From Chamaelirium japonicum (lineage: Eukaryota; Streptophyta; Magnoliopsida; Liliales; Melanthiaceae), in the NCBI GenBank assembly GCA_947650365.1, contig OX393557.1, forward strand, positions 46,129,979-46,193,978: 64,000 bases of DNA. Reading direction: 5' to 3'. Positions 43,024-54,901 of the stretch are shown here, piece by piece (position 1 is the first letter of the stretch; the number at the start of each line of letters is the position of its first letter). The position numbers were made by a program, and so were the translations under genes. A model generated the notes under the pieces. It was not told the origin of the DNA, ran no database searches, and saw only the letters and a list, made by a program, of their open reading frames with translations.

Positions 43024-44184
43024 TGATATGTGGTCCGAATTTGGTTGGATTCTGATGAGGGAATCTTGTGTTTTCGAGGGTTTCCCAATTTTGGACTGTA
43101 TTTTTATAATTGAGTTTTGGGTTCAATTTGGCTCTTTGTGTATGAGGGAAGCTAGGAAACTTGGTTTCGTGGAATTCGGAAGTGATTTGATTGTATTAAG
43201 GTTTAAGGTTCAGCTGTGAAGAATTTATAGGGTTCTAATGTTAGATGACGATGGCGGTTAATGGCTTGCGAGTGATTGTTGGTGGTGATGATGACCACGA
43301 TGAGAAGGGAGACAAATAGTTGATGATGATGATTGATGCACACCTCTCCAAACTCGCTCCGATTCAGTGGAACACTCCGATGGTTTTTTGAATCACACGA
43401 AGGATAAACAATTACTGAAACAAAGCTTTTCATTAATCAAAGATTCAAAACATTATCTCAAAAGAGAGGGCTTTGGGGCTTTTTTATTGGTCTCCATGCC
43501 ATAAAAAAGGTGGATTTGTACTCCAACAAATCAAAGGAGTAGGAGTCTAGGACACCTAAAAACATAAAAAAAAACTAATATAAAGTGGGTTTTGACATGT
43601 ACATAATTTTGCATAATAAAAATGACGAAAATACTACATAAATCCTAAAATAATTGAAAATAAAAACTAATAAAAATAAATGATACTTTTTTAGGTAAAT
43701 CCACTACTCTGAATCTGCCAGCGCCTTCAAAAATCAGATCCGATGACTCCTTCGATGTAAAGTATTCATCCGACAAATACCTAGTCATCTTGGAAAGAGC
43801 CAACGGTGGAAACACATGATCTGGACGATTCAATGATGAAAACTCCTCATCTGTGTTCTGAGTGCACTCAGATCTCAATCAAATTCAGTTCCACGACCTG
43901 CTGAATAGGGGGCATGTGCTTTTGCCACTGGGATGCGACCTCAGTCGCCTTTGCCCTTGATATAGTAAATGTTGCAACTTTCGTGTCTAAAAGTTTCCTT
44001 AATTGACCATACGATACTAATATTGTGTTTATAACAAATCAAGTCTTCAAAGTGGGACCATAACTGTAAGGAGTAAGTCTGGAGGTGTTGGAAGGTAGTC
44101 TATGATAAGCATATTCCAAATCTGTAATTATGGTGTATGCTTATAAGTTTTTGGGATATCATGGTAAGCTGATGAATTATCTTG
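43024..44184. other. Intergenic DNA, no feature recognised
   Basis: AT-rich sequence with short unrelated ORFs on both strands. No domain, promoter or repeat stood out. Confidence 0.45.
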
Positions 44185-44192
44185 GTGCCAGC

Positions 44193-44482
44193 CATGGTTT
44201 TAAATCTTGGCCGATACCGATACGTACCAGTTTTGGCCGGTTCGAGATCGGTACTGCATCCTATCCCGATACCTGTTCCGTATCGGTCGGTACCGGTACG
44301 TACCGGTCCGTATCGGCCGGTTCAGGCCGGTACGGACCGGTATCAACATATTAAATTTTTTTTTGGGGGTTTTTTCCCTCAACAGTATCGGTCCGTATCG
44401 GCCGGTACCGGTACTTACCGGCCGGTACATACCGGTTCGGAACCAACCGATACCACGACCGATACCGTGATTTTAAACCTTG
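44193..44482. mobile_element. hAT-like MITE (290 bp)
   Basis: TIRs CATGGTTTTAAATCTTGG and, inverted, CAAGGTTTAAAATCACGG. The 8-bp TSD is GTGCCAGC/GTGCCAGT (44185-44192 and 44483-44490). The interior is built of CGGTACCGGTA and GATACCG repeats that read open in several frames, giving spurious ORFs. Confidence 0.85.
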
Positions 44483-44490
44483 GTGCCAGT

Positions 44491-46592
44491 TTGCCGTGGC
44501 ACATAAACAGTTAAATAAATTTGAGTTTCACGTTCTCTAGTTCTCCAGTCGTTGGTATTGGACAATGTCATGTACTACTATATGTCGCAGTAATTTCCAA
44601 GTCTGTAATTATGGTGTATGCTTATAAGTTTTTGTGACATCATGGTAAGCTGATGAATTATCTTGGAGCCATCTCTTTCTTATGTTCTTTGAATTCAAAT
44701 AATTTTCTAAACCTTTTCATGTGTTCCTCTATTGCATTAGGGCTAAATGTTCTGTCGATATGAGATACAAAACATTTAAAGTGTTGATTTGTTGAACCGA
44801 TCTTTGTTCCTGTAATTATGGTATTATCTGATGACTTTTGCGAGATGTGACATGTAGTGAAGGAGAAAAGCAGTAAATCAAATGGATGATATATCTTGTT
44901 CTTAAACATTTTTCCCATATCTTGTTTCTTGTCCAAAAACAAAATCGTAGTAATAATGCAAAATATATCTGTTATTCCTTTAGTTACGGACTTACATTCC
45001 ATTGCTTAATGTGGAATCCCTCGTATCTTTGATTTCTTCACTTAGTCAACTTGTGACCTTTCACCTCTTTTGAACTTAATACTTGATTTGGATTATGCTT
45101 TATAGGTCGTTACCAATTTTTTTTTCTCTCATTTTTTTTCTAGAAAGAAGATAATGTTAGAAGCTTATTTAAACACAAAGTATCATTAATCCAATACTAA
45201 GGAGTTACTATGAAAGCAAGAACGAAATAAGAAGTGCATGCCATTGCCACATACACCAAAAAAAAAAAAGTTTACCTATAGTTGGGAGATATCAGTAAAG
45301 AGGAGCTGATTTTGAGCGCTCAAACTTTGATGAGCTCTCCTAATATTTTGCAGGGAAGTTGTGTGCTTTTACCTATAACTCAGCCATCATATGCATTATG
45401 GTTCCATTACTCTTGTGCGTGTTGGAAGTTTTGTTGGTAATCACCCTCATCATGTGAACCTTTTATAGCTTCATCTTGATTTAACTTTTAGTTCATCTAT
45501 GTGGGAAGGAACCAATTTCCCCTCGTTTTCTGAGTTGAAAAGAATATGAAAAGCTAGACCTTCACAGATAAAAATCTGGAATGAACATACAAATTATAGC
45601 ATGAATTGGAAGGGGGGTGTAGTTTTCAAGAAACTGGTGTTTTTGATTCGGACAGTGAACTATTTGATTTTTATTTGCTTCGGAAAGGTCAGGAATTAAA
45701 TGGAGTTGTCAGGAGAGCAGATAATATACAGTTATTGAATCTAACCTCTGGAAGTTAGTTGACTTGCTATGGATAAATGGGATAGTAGCATGTTTGACCA
45801 TCCTGAACGTGCACATGGGAAAAGGAGGGATTAGGGTTTGCTAATTTATTTCTCCATTGAAATAGTAATATTGAGATTAGAGGGGTGTGTGCGTAGAATT
45901 GCTATTCTAGAACTTGTCTGAGTGGAATGTGCCTAATGTAGACCTTATTGTAGATAAGGATTGAAAGTACTATATTTTACGCTTGTCCTGGTCACTGAGA
46001 TGACTTTACCAATAAAATGCCGAAGGCACATTATGGTACGTGTGGAAAAGCTATCCGATTATCTTCTGGATTAGTTTATATTGGAAAGTCAACATACTTT
46101 AAACACTCGAGTAAGAATCCCTCCTCCACGATGTTGTATGGTGAATCAAATTAAACACATGATGTTATTATGTTAAGTGAAATTAAACATATGATGTTAC
46201 TGATACTGCCTTTAAGAGAATCTAACCCATGAACTATCATTAACTAGCGTTATATAGGATTAAAGAATTAAAAAAAAAGGCAAGTTGCTTAACTTCATAA
46301 TTAAAACTACCATTTGCATTTTTTAAATTATCTATGCATGAATTCTGATATAATCACTAATTTACATGGCATTTTGTTCTCTTTAGAAATTTGTATACAA
46401 TCAATCATATGAAAACTTACCAAAAATTGTATCTTATTAGACATGTTTATATTAGCTTGTTTTCAGATTTATTTGGTTTTAGAGTAGAAAATCATGGAAG
46501 CCTATTTACTATACACATAACCATGTATGTAAGCCCGTTTCTTACCCAATTTCTTTAAGAATCATCTTTGATTCAATCATAGATACATGTGT
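44491..46592. other. Intergenic DNA; direct repeat of 44110-44190 at 44592-44672
   Basis: The first part repeats about 75 bp found just left of the preceding MITE (GTAATTATGGTGTATGC...). The rest is AT-rich with no supported gene. The minus-strand ORF at 44658-45002 has no family features. Confidence 0.5.
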
Positions 46593-46700
46593 TTGTGAAG
46601 AATTCGTCACCATCATCTTCATCATCCTCATCGTCCAAGTCTTTATCCCATCAAGATGGGGATGACTATAAGGAAGATTGACAAGAATTCATGGTCATAT
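46593..46700 (-). mobile_element. Au-like SINE 3' fragment
   Basis: On the minus strand it reads CATCCCC, ATCTTGATGGGATAA and GACTTGG, then (GATGAxGAT)n. This is the 3' end typical of plant Au SINEs (GCCGACCCC...GGGATAAGGCTT then a GTT/GAT-rich tail). No Pol III promoter part was found. Confidence 0.5.
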
Positions 46701-46726
46701 ATTTGTTTTTTACATTTGGTTGATTT

Positions 46727-46867
46727 TGTTAGGAGATGACGGCTAGGGTTTGGAGAGGAATGGAATACTCTCTATTGAGGGACTCAAGCCCAATATATAT
46801 GTACATGTATGACCATACAACCCGACCCGACTGTACATGTAACCCGACCCATCTCTATACATTAACA
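46727..46867 (-). repeat. Copia 3' LTR
   Basis: TGTTAGGAG...CATTAACA, 141 bp. It is the downstream LTR because the element reads on the minus strand. Confidence 0.95.
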
Positions 46868-46880
46868 CTCCCCCTCAAAC

Positions 46881-49800
46881 TCACGGTGGATCATGAACCG
46901 AGAGTTTGCCAATAAAGTGCCGGAAGCGAGCAAGTGTAAGGGGCTTCGTCAGAAAATCAGCAGTCTGCTCCGATGATGGAATGAATGGCAAGGAGAAGGT
47001 ATGGTCGAGAAACTCTTGGCGAACGTAGTGACAATCAACCTCAATGTGTTTTGTTCGCTCGTGGAAGACCGGGTTGCTAGCAATCTGAATAGCACTTCGG
47101 TTGTCACAGAAGAGAGGCGTGGGCCCGGATATCACAACTCTCAAGTCGAGCAGAAGGCGGTGAAGCCAGACAATCTCAGCGGTGGTGGAAGCCATAGCCC
47201 TGTATTCGGCTTCGGTGCTGGAACGAGCAACAGACTCCTGTTTCTTGCTGCGCCACGAAATAAGAGAATCACCAAGAAATACACAGTATCCTGTAGTAGA
47301 GCGGCGAGTGGCTACATCTCCTGCCCAATCTGCATCGGAGTAGGCACGCAGCACCAACGGAGAGGTAGAGGGAAACAGTAGTGAACGGGTGACGGTGCCT
47401 CGGAGGTAGCGGATAATCTGAAGGACAGCTGCATAGTGAACTGAACGTGAAGCCTGAACAAACTGACTGACAATGCCAACAGCATGGGCAATATCTGGTC
47501 GAGTCATAGTGAGGTAGACGAGCATCCCAACCAGCCTCTGGTAGCGGGAGACATCCTGGAGCTGCTCACCATCTGTAGCTAGAAGATTCAAATTGAGCTC
47601 CATGGATGTGTCAGCAGTGCGAGAGTCAGTAAGAGCAGCATCAGCAAAGATATCGGAGATGTACTTTTGCTGGGAGACCAACAGACCACGAGCTGACCGG
47701 GCAATCTCGAGGCTCAAAAAGTAGCGAAGAGAGCCCAGGTCTTTCATCTCAAACTGACTCTGGAGGTGACGCTGAAGGGATGCAATGGTGGCACTGTCAT
47801 CCCCGGTGATGATCATATCATCCACGTAGAGAAGAACTGCAATATCCTGACTGGAGGAGCGAGTGAATAAGGCATAGTCGGAGTGGCGCTCAACAAACCC
47901 GGCGGCCAGGACTGCACTGCGGAATCGCTCAAACCAGGCATGAGGGGCCTGCTTGAGGCTTGAGCCCATAGATGGCTCGGCGCAAACGACACACGTGCCC
48001 TGGAGGAACTGAAACGCCCGGAGGAGGAGCCATGTAGACTTCCTCGGAGAGGTCACCGTGGAAGAATGCATTGGTGACATCCATCTGATAGAGAGGCCAC
48101 CCTCGAGCAGCTGCTACAGCTAAGAGGGTGCGCACAGTAGTCATCCGAGCAACTGGAGCAAATGTCTTCTCGTAATCAATCCCATACTCCTGGGAGAAGC
48201 CACGAGCAACGAGGCGGGTCTTGTGCCGCTCAATGGATCCGTCAGGTCGAGTCTTGACTTTGAATATCCACTTGCAGCTAACAGGCACCACACCTGAGGG
48301 ACAAGGCACCAAATCCCATGTCTGGGTCCGCTGAAAAGCCTCAAGCTCAACTGACATGGCCTGCCGCCACTCTGGATGTAAAGCTGCCTCACGGTACGAT
48401 TGGGGCTCCCGGTGGGTGTGTAGAGCAGTTAGAAAAGCCTGATAAGATGGCGAATACGAGGCAATGATAGAGTAGCCAGAGGAGTCAGAGGGAAAAGCAG
48501 AGTAGCCAAACCTGTCCGGAGAGTAGTCATATCTGTCAGGAGGGTGATGTTCGCGTGCTGGGTAGTGCCGAACTGGAGCAGAATCCACGACCGGGGAGAA
48601 GGGGGCAGCAGCATCAGGCGAGGGAGTACCAGTGTGAACCGACTCTGGAGGGGGAGCTGCAGACCGACGAACATAGACATGAGTAACGGGTGGTGGTGGA
48701 GGTGGCGAGGGAGACTGAGGAGGTGGTGGTGGTGGTGGTGGTGGTGGAGGTGGCGGGGAAGATGGAGGTGGAGTTTGTGTGGATGGGGCAACAGAAAACG
48801 AGGGTAGAACGGGGATGTGGAGATGTGATGAAGGCGAAGAGGGTGACGCAGGAGGCAAGGAAAGATCCCGAGACTCAGGGGAAAAGTACGGGACATCCTC
48901 AACAAAGGAAACGTGACGGGAGACACGGATCCGGCGAGCCAAGGGATCGTAACAACGATACCCCTTGTGCTCCCGACTGAGCCCCAAGTGAACACACCTA
49001 ATAGACCGCGCAAAGAGTTTGGTGCGCTCATGGGGAGGAAGAAGAACGAAGCACGTGCAGCCAAACGTGCGAAGAAGAGAGTAGTCAGGTGGGCTGGAGT
49101 GGAGACGCTCATATGGGGTGGCACCGAACAGAGCAAAGACGGAGTGATATTGATGAGATGGACAACCGTCATGACAGCTTTAGCCCAGTAAGAGTGAGGA
49201 ACAGACGCAGAGAGAAGCAAAGCTCGTGCGGTCTCAAGGACATGACGATGCTTGCGTTCGGCAACGTCGTTCTGCTCATGGGTGTGGGGACATGACTGCT
49301 GGTGAAGAGTGCCGTGAGATTGAAGAATCTCACGCATCTCAGAGGAGAGATACTCCTTGGTACAATCAGACCGAAAGGTCTTGATGCGCCGACCAAACTG
49401 AGTGTGTATCATAGTGGTGAATCTTCTAAAGATGTGAGGGACTTCAGACCGATGACGCATAAGATAAACCCAGGTGCACCTAGAGTAGTCATCGATAAAA
49501 CACACATAATACATGTAACCCGAAATAGATGCAACAGGTGCGGACCCCAAATGTCCGAATGTACTAAATCAAATAAAGCATCTGATTGGGAAGCACTAGC
49601 AGAGAATGGAAGAGTTAGATGCTTTGCCAGTCTACAACCTGTACAAACAGAGAGAGGGGAGAAGGACGCTCGACCCAAAGCGCCCGAACGGAATACGTTT
49701 TTGAGTCGATCACTCGATATATGACCTAACCTTCTGTGCCACAGGTCGGCATCAGAGGTAACAGACATGACAGACGCAACAGGAACGGAAGACACATGTA

Positions 49801-51292
49801 GATGGTCCAGCTGGTAAAGTCCTCCTGCTCTACGGCCCAGCCCAATCCTCTGACCCGTCCGCGAATCCTGCACAACACAAACAGAAGGAGTGAAGGTGAC
49901 AGTCAGGCCAGAGTCGCAAAGAGAATTGATAGAGATCAGATTAATGTTAAGACGGGGGGCATGATGGACATGGGGTAGGGTCAGGCGACCAGAAGGGTCA
50001 GAGGTAGTGGTGATGGATCCACATTGCGGAATAGGCACGAGAGTCCCATCCGCAGTGCAAACCTCCTGGTGGGTGGTAGTGGGAGAACAGTCAGTGAGGA
50101 CAGTGGAGTCAAAGGTGAGGTGACAGGAGGCACCCGAATCAAAGATCCATGGAGCAGTAGTACCAGAGGTGGCAGACAAGCCGTGAGCAGTCGCGGAGCC
50201 GGTGGAGGCTAGGTGGCGAAGGAGCTCCTCGAGGCGCTGAAGACGGTCCGGCTCAGGCTGAGAAGGTGCTGTGGTAGCAGTGGGGAGCGGCGAGGCCTCT
50301 ACAGTAGCCGATGTACCACCAAAGTGGCGGAAGGAGGATGAACCACGTCCATGGCTCCGTCCACCTCGACCGCTGCATCGATCGTCACGGGAAGCCGAAG
50401 CCCAGCGTGAGGCTCTCTCATCTGGATCCCAGCGGGGGTTGCGTGGAGGACGTGTAGGGCATTCACGCTTCATGTGTCCAGGCTCCTTGCAGTAGTGACA
50501 GAAGACAGCCTCATCGGAGAACCCGGCCGCCAGGACAATGTCGAAGCTAGGAACAAGTGGAGGAGGACGAGTGCCCTGAGTCTGAAGGCGGGTCTCCTCA
50601 TCGACCAAGGTGAGTAGAGCATCCTCTAGCCGAGAGAGTGGCTCATGGTGCAGGAGCTGAGCAGCGATGAGAGCAAAGTCCGGCCGAAGCGGTGCCAGGA
50701 ACTGGTGCAAGTGGCCCTCATCGAGGTAGCGCTGGAAATCCCGAGAGCAGGGGCAAGCACACCGCTCCGGGATCAGGGAGTCCAGCTCATGCCAGTATGC
50801 ACTCATCAGACTGAAGAAGTCCTGAATCGTGCGCTCCCCCTGACGTGCAGACTGCGAGTCACAAATAAGCTGATGCTGGCGTGCGCCGCCGCATGGGAGA
50901 AAGCGGTCCCGGAGATACTCCTACATCGCGCGCGCTGTAGGAAGGCGGCCGATGGGAGCAAGGAGCGGACGAGCAACAGAGTCCAGGAGATAGGTCCGGA
51001 TGGCCTGATCGTGGCGTCGCCACGTGAGAGCAGCAGCCGTGGCTGCTGTGGGAGTAGTCGGGACAGTAGCAGTCGTAGCAGAGGACGCGGCACTGCTGGT
51101 GACAGAGGAGCCGGAGAGGACAGCTGGAGGAGGATCATCGCCGGTGATGTGACCCCACAGATCACGACTGGAGAGCGCGGCCTCGACGGTGACTGACCAA
51201 TCAGGCCAGTCGCTGGTCGATGACAACTGAAAGGCGACCGCCTTCAGCGGTGGAGAGATCGCAACGACGGACGGCACGGTAGGAGATACCAT
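46881..51292 (-). pseudogene. Copia gag-pol with one stop and three frameshifts
   Basis: Starts at ATG 51292. A TAG at 50921-50923 replaces Trp in Gag (ATG TAG). The same frame then gives the Gag C-terminus, zinc knuckle (CHYCKEPGHMKREC), protease (WIFDSGASCHLT) and the pre-integrase domain (LWHRRLGH). A one-base loss near 49541 shifts into the integrase core (FIDDYSRCTW, FRSD, NDVAERKHRH). A second indel lies near 49140. After a proline-rich linker comes RT ([20 protein letters not shown]). A 7-bp duplication at 47951-47964 shifts frame, and RT resumes with YVDDMIITG, then RNase H (AYSDADWAGD, SSTEAEYRA), and ends at 46881. All domains are recognisable in the copia order (integrase before RT). 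It is not functional as it stands. Confidence 0.95.
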
Positions 51293-51304
51293 GGCGGAAA
51301 CTCA

Positions 51305-51700
51305 ACAGAGGTGGGAAACCGGGAGCGGGGCGGGCGGGGGGCTGAGGTAAGGGTCTGGGGGGGCCGGTCGGGTAGAGAAGGGGGGGCCGGTCGGGTGAAG
51401 GAGGGGGGGCCGGAGGGCCGGTCGGGTGGAGGAGGGGAGTTGGGAGGGTGGTCGGGTGGAGGAGGGGGGTCGGGGGGGGCGGAGGGGCGGGAGGGTGGTC
51501 GGGTGGAGGAGGGGGGGTCGGGGGGGGTGGAGGGAGGGGGCGGTGTGGCCGGGGGGTGGGGGGGGGGGGGGGCTGCCGGCGGGTGAGGAGGAGGGGCGGG
51601 GGGGTACCGACGGGTGAGGAGGAGGGGCAGGGGGCTGCCGATCGGGTGAGGGGAGGCCGGAGGGGAGGAGCTCGCCGGAAGGGGAGACCGTCGTCGTCGT
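51305..51700. repeat. G-rich repeat tract in the copia leader
   Basis: Irregular repeats of GGTCGGGTGGAGGAGGGGGG between gag and PBS. They are C-rich in the element's transcript. Plus-strand glycine-rich ORFs here are artefacts. Confidence 0.85.
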
Positions 51701-51719
51701 CGCGCAGGAGAACCCTAGA

Positions 51720-51731
51720 GCTCTGATACCA
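51720..51731 (-). promoter_or_regulatory. Copia primer binding site (initiator Met-tRNA)
   Basis: The minus strand reads TGGTATCAGAGC directly after the 5' LTR, the standard plant copia PBS. Confidence 0.95.
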
Positions 51732-51872
51732 TGTTAGGAGATGACGGCTAGGGTTTGGAGAGGAATGAGATACTCTCTATTGAGGGACTCAAGCCCAATA
51801 TATATGTACATGTATGACCATACAATCCGACCCGACTGTACATGTAACCCGACCCATCTCTATACATTAACA
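51732..51872 (-). repeat. Copia 5' LTR
   Basis: 141 bp. It differs from the other copy at three sites (GA for AG, T for C). Confidence 0.95.
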
Positions 51873-51877
51873 GATTT

Positions 51878-52616
51878 CCTGAAAGGGGAAACCTAACATA
51901 TGCATGATCCAAGGGGAAAAAACCCCTTAAAACCATGCACATCAAATCATTGCCATATCATTGATTTTTTTTTCCTCCTAAGATTAAGAATTCGCACTTT
52001 GTGAGATATGGGGAAAGATCGACGACCAAACTTAATTCAACAAAATAATGCATTGTTTGTTCGACTGAAATTTAGGTGTAGTCTAATATGGTAATTATCT
52101 TGTGAACTTGTGTGCTAGTTTATTGCTTCTACGTAATATAAGACTATATGAGTGATGCAATTGGAGTTGCGACTAGGCCAAACGAGGGCAAGATGGCATT
52201 GGAGGTACTCAAGTAATTTATTATGTTAACTTTTCATCATAGTTTAATTTCTTAGGGACTTCTATTGAATTTCGTGTAAGTTGGGATAGATGATTTGAAG
52301 GACTGATATTACATAAGTTATTTACCATGACAGTAATTGAGAGTCAAAAAAGGAAAATAGGTGGCCGTTCCTAATGTTGTTGGGTTCACTAGCAACCGGA
52401 AATGAAAGAACTTGCTAATTTGTATTCACGCATGAACAACCCCCCACAAACTTTTCGTCCCCACTCTTTCCTTTACGTGATCTCTCGTCCTTTTATTTAA
52501 TGATTTTCTTTTTTGTTTCTTTTCCTTTCATGCTGAGATGACATGATTTCCAAACAAGGAAGAAAAGAGAACTTGCTGCTAGGGTTTGAAAGGGAATGTT
52601 CATATCCATGTACCAA
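51878..52616. other. Intergenic DNA, no feature recognised
   Basis: AT-rich sequence without ORFs or repeats of note. Confidence 0.45.
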
Positions 52617-53103
52617 CAATCTTTTAAAAAATGCTAGGCGCTAGTTGAGCAATGTGGGACCCTCTAGCGCCTAAGCCGCTTAGGCAGAGCCTAGGCGTTT
52701 TTGCGTTTTTTTAATTATTTTTATTATTATTTTGATATTATATAATATATATTTTTAACTTACTATAAATTCAAGATTATCCCAACTATTATTTTAAAGA
52801 GCATGTATCATTTACATAACCATAAACTCAAGATTAACAAAAACAAAAGCAAGCATGATATTATCTCAGATAATATCATAATATCCATAATATTAATATA
52901 TTCCAAACCATAAATTTATGATAATCAATTATGGAATAGCGTCTATACATGTTCTAGTGCCTAGGCTCGCCTGGGACCGCCTAGGGGGTCGCCTAGCCCT
53001 GCATAGAGGTATGGGCCGCTTTTTTGCACCGCCTAGGACTAGGCTGGGCGGTGGGGGGCTTTCTATCGCCTAGGCGCCGCCTAGGCCGCTTTTTAGAACA
53101 CTG
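52617..53103. mobile_element. hAT-type MITE (487 bp), relative of 21833-22361
   Basis: The same AT-rich middle (TTTTGATATTATATAATATA) and GCCTAGGCG palindromic ends. The right end CCGCTTTTTAGAACACTG is identical to the other copy's. The left end is worn (CAATCTTTTAAAAAATGC). The TSD is degenerate (TGTACCAA/TGCATCAG). Confidence 0.82.
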
Positions 53104-54304
53104 TGCATCAGTATGTATTCTCATTAGAATGAATGTAGTGTTTTGTTTTATCTTCTTTCTCCCTTCTCAATTCCTCAATTATTAGTTAATTTGGGTTTGA
53201 TTTGGCACCTCTCAGTCGAGGATTTGAACCTTAACTGTTGATTTTGGAAAATTCTTTACAAGTTGGTATTTCATAAATTGTCCTTGATCTGGATGTGATC
53301 TGCAAATGCAAACAATTATAGCTCGTGGATTGTCATCCGTACTACATTGATTTGGTAGCAAAACTATTCTTTTAAGGATTTGTTGCATGCAATTAAGCAT
53401 TAGAAAGACGTTGAATCACAAGTAGAACACTCTCGTGAAGGCAGTACAAGTCATTTAGAAATATATATTGAAAGCTTTGAATAATCTTGTGGGCATGAAT
53501 CAAAGAGTTCAATGGTTTTGCAAAATTCATGGTTCATATCAAGAAAAGAGATGAAGATCAATCGCAAGTCTAGGGTAAAACCACATGAATTTCATTCTCT
53601 TCAATTATAGAAGAAATCAAGGCACCAATATTTTCTGAAAATATGTTAAAACAGCCCACATGGTCATATATTAAAGAGACATTAATATGCTGATTTTTTC
53701 TATTTAACATTTACATCACATGCACCGGGAAGTGTACAGTACACATCTACTCTCCTCACACCCAAGAAACTGGGTTACATTTGAAAGAACGACAAACAGA
53801 TATAGCCCTAAATAGAAATGAATGGTGATGAAGGATTCACAAAGCCGACCCCAAGTAGATGGGACATGGCTTGATGGTTATGGTTATGGTTTTTTTTATT
53901 TTTATGTTTCCATTTCCTTTCCTTTTGTTTTAATCTTGTCTTGCCAAATCATACCCTATTTACAGGATTTGATTGCCATCTGGTTTTGACCTCGGATTAT
54001 TATTGGGATGCCTGTTTGTACAGCTTTCTGAATATTGTTTATTGCTTCTTGTGAATTTATTATTGTTGCAATGGATTTTGTGCATAATTATTCTTATTTC
54101 GGTCGGGCTTTGCAAGCTATTCACAGTAACTCAGAAGTGTTCACATGCGGTTATGGACTGGTTTTGATTGCTGAAACTGACTATGATATGCTCATTTTAA
54201 ACAATTGGTCTATTGAGTACGTAGTTGCAACCCAATTGCATTGATGTGGCAACTTTAGTTGTATCTGCAACAGACTTTTACACCACCTTTCAATTCAAGA
54301 GGTG
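53104..54304. other. Intergenic DNA with one SINE tail
   Basis: No gene is supported. 53825-53895 is described separately. ORFs at 53973-54244 have no family features. Confidence 0.45.
53825..53895 (+). mobile_element. Au-like SINE 3' end
   Basis: AAAGCCGACCCCAAGTAGAT followed by GGGACATGGCTT and a GGTTAT-repeat plus T-run matches the Au SINE 3' end seen across plants. The 5' tRNA-like part is missing or too diverged. Confidence 0.6.
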
Positions 54305-54385
54305 TGTAGTGATTTCCATCTTCACCCAAGTCTTGTCCCTTCAAGATTGGGTCAACTATAAGAAATTTTGTTGGATTCATCTTTC
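54305..54385 (-). mobile_element. Au-like SINE 3' fragment
   Basis: On the minus strand TTGACCCAATCTTGAAGGGA then CAAGACTTGG corresponds to the same SINE 3' end as at 46593 and 53825. Confidence 0.45.
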
Positions 54386-54496
54386 CTCTCTCTTTCACAT
54401 ACACCTGGAGTACCTGTAATCCCAGATGTATTGGGACGGTTACATAAGTACGTGATATAGAAGGAGACCTTCTGTTGCCGTCTTCTAAGTTGGGGA

Positions 54497-54901
54497 TTAG
54501 GTTGGTGGAGTTTTATAACTGGCACATGCTGTACTGGATATACATAACCTTGTGAGGGTGACACAAGATGCAAAAGTGTAGATGGTTCGACACAGTTTCG
54601 GGAAACTTGGAAGCTCTGATTGATTCAGAAGAAACTGAAGACGAAGGTCGATCTGCTGTACTTTCACTTCGGCCGTCAAATGATCAAGGTTTGGTTTTCC
54701 AGATAGTCTTAGATTTTTAGAACTGGACTTCATCTCTCTTATTGAATGTTGAAAAGAAAGGCCTGATATTTGCTCTGATACCCATTGATGTATGTCACCC
54801 AAATCGGCGTACTCTTGATCCTCTGGCATATACAAGGCTCCCATACAATGAGAGAAAAAGGATAAATGGTCTTTCTTTCTCTCGTCTCCAAGGAAGAACA
54901 A
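54497..54901 (-). other. Possible remnant of a copia LTR/PBS junction; 134-aa ORF of unknown nature
   Basis: On the minus strand ATGGGTATCAGAGC at 54772-54785 looks like an LTR end plus Met-tRNA PBS, with TGATGTATGTC as a possible LTR terminus. A 134-aa ORF spans it but matches nothing I recognise. No second LTR was found. Confidence 0.3.

Larger units (their letters stand above)
46727..51872 (-). mobile_element. Complete Ty1/copia element, 5.15 kb, TSD GATTT
   Basis: 141-bp LTRs (46727-46867 and 51732-51872) differ at 3 positions. The perfect TSD GATTT lies at 46722-46726 and 51873-51877. The PBS for initiator Met-tRNA is next to the right LTR, and a purine tract (on the minus strand GTTTGAGGGGGAG) is next to the left one. 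A single gag-pol region lies between. Size and very short LTRs resemble the Ale/Retrofit lineage. The low LTR divergence indicates a young insertion. Confidence 0.96.

Noticed and set aside
43645..43878. 77-aa minus-strand ORF in intergenic DNA
   Set aside because: Short, with no recognised motif and no start or splice context.
44130..44514. Overlapping plus- and minus-strand ORFs rich in Arg, Tyr and Pro
   Set aside because: CGGTACCGGTA repeats of a hAT MITE.
48544..49295. Plus-strand ORFs of 68-96 aa
   Set aside because: Antisense of copia pol on the minus strand.
54772..54785. Full second copia element on the minus strand
   Set aside because: Only a PBS-like ATGGGTATCAGAGC is visible. 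No LTR pair or pol domains, so it is listed only as a weak remnant.
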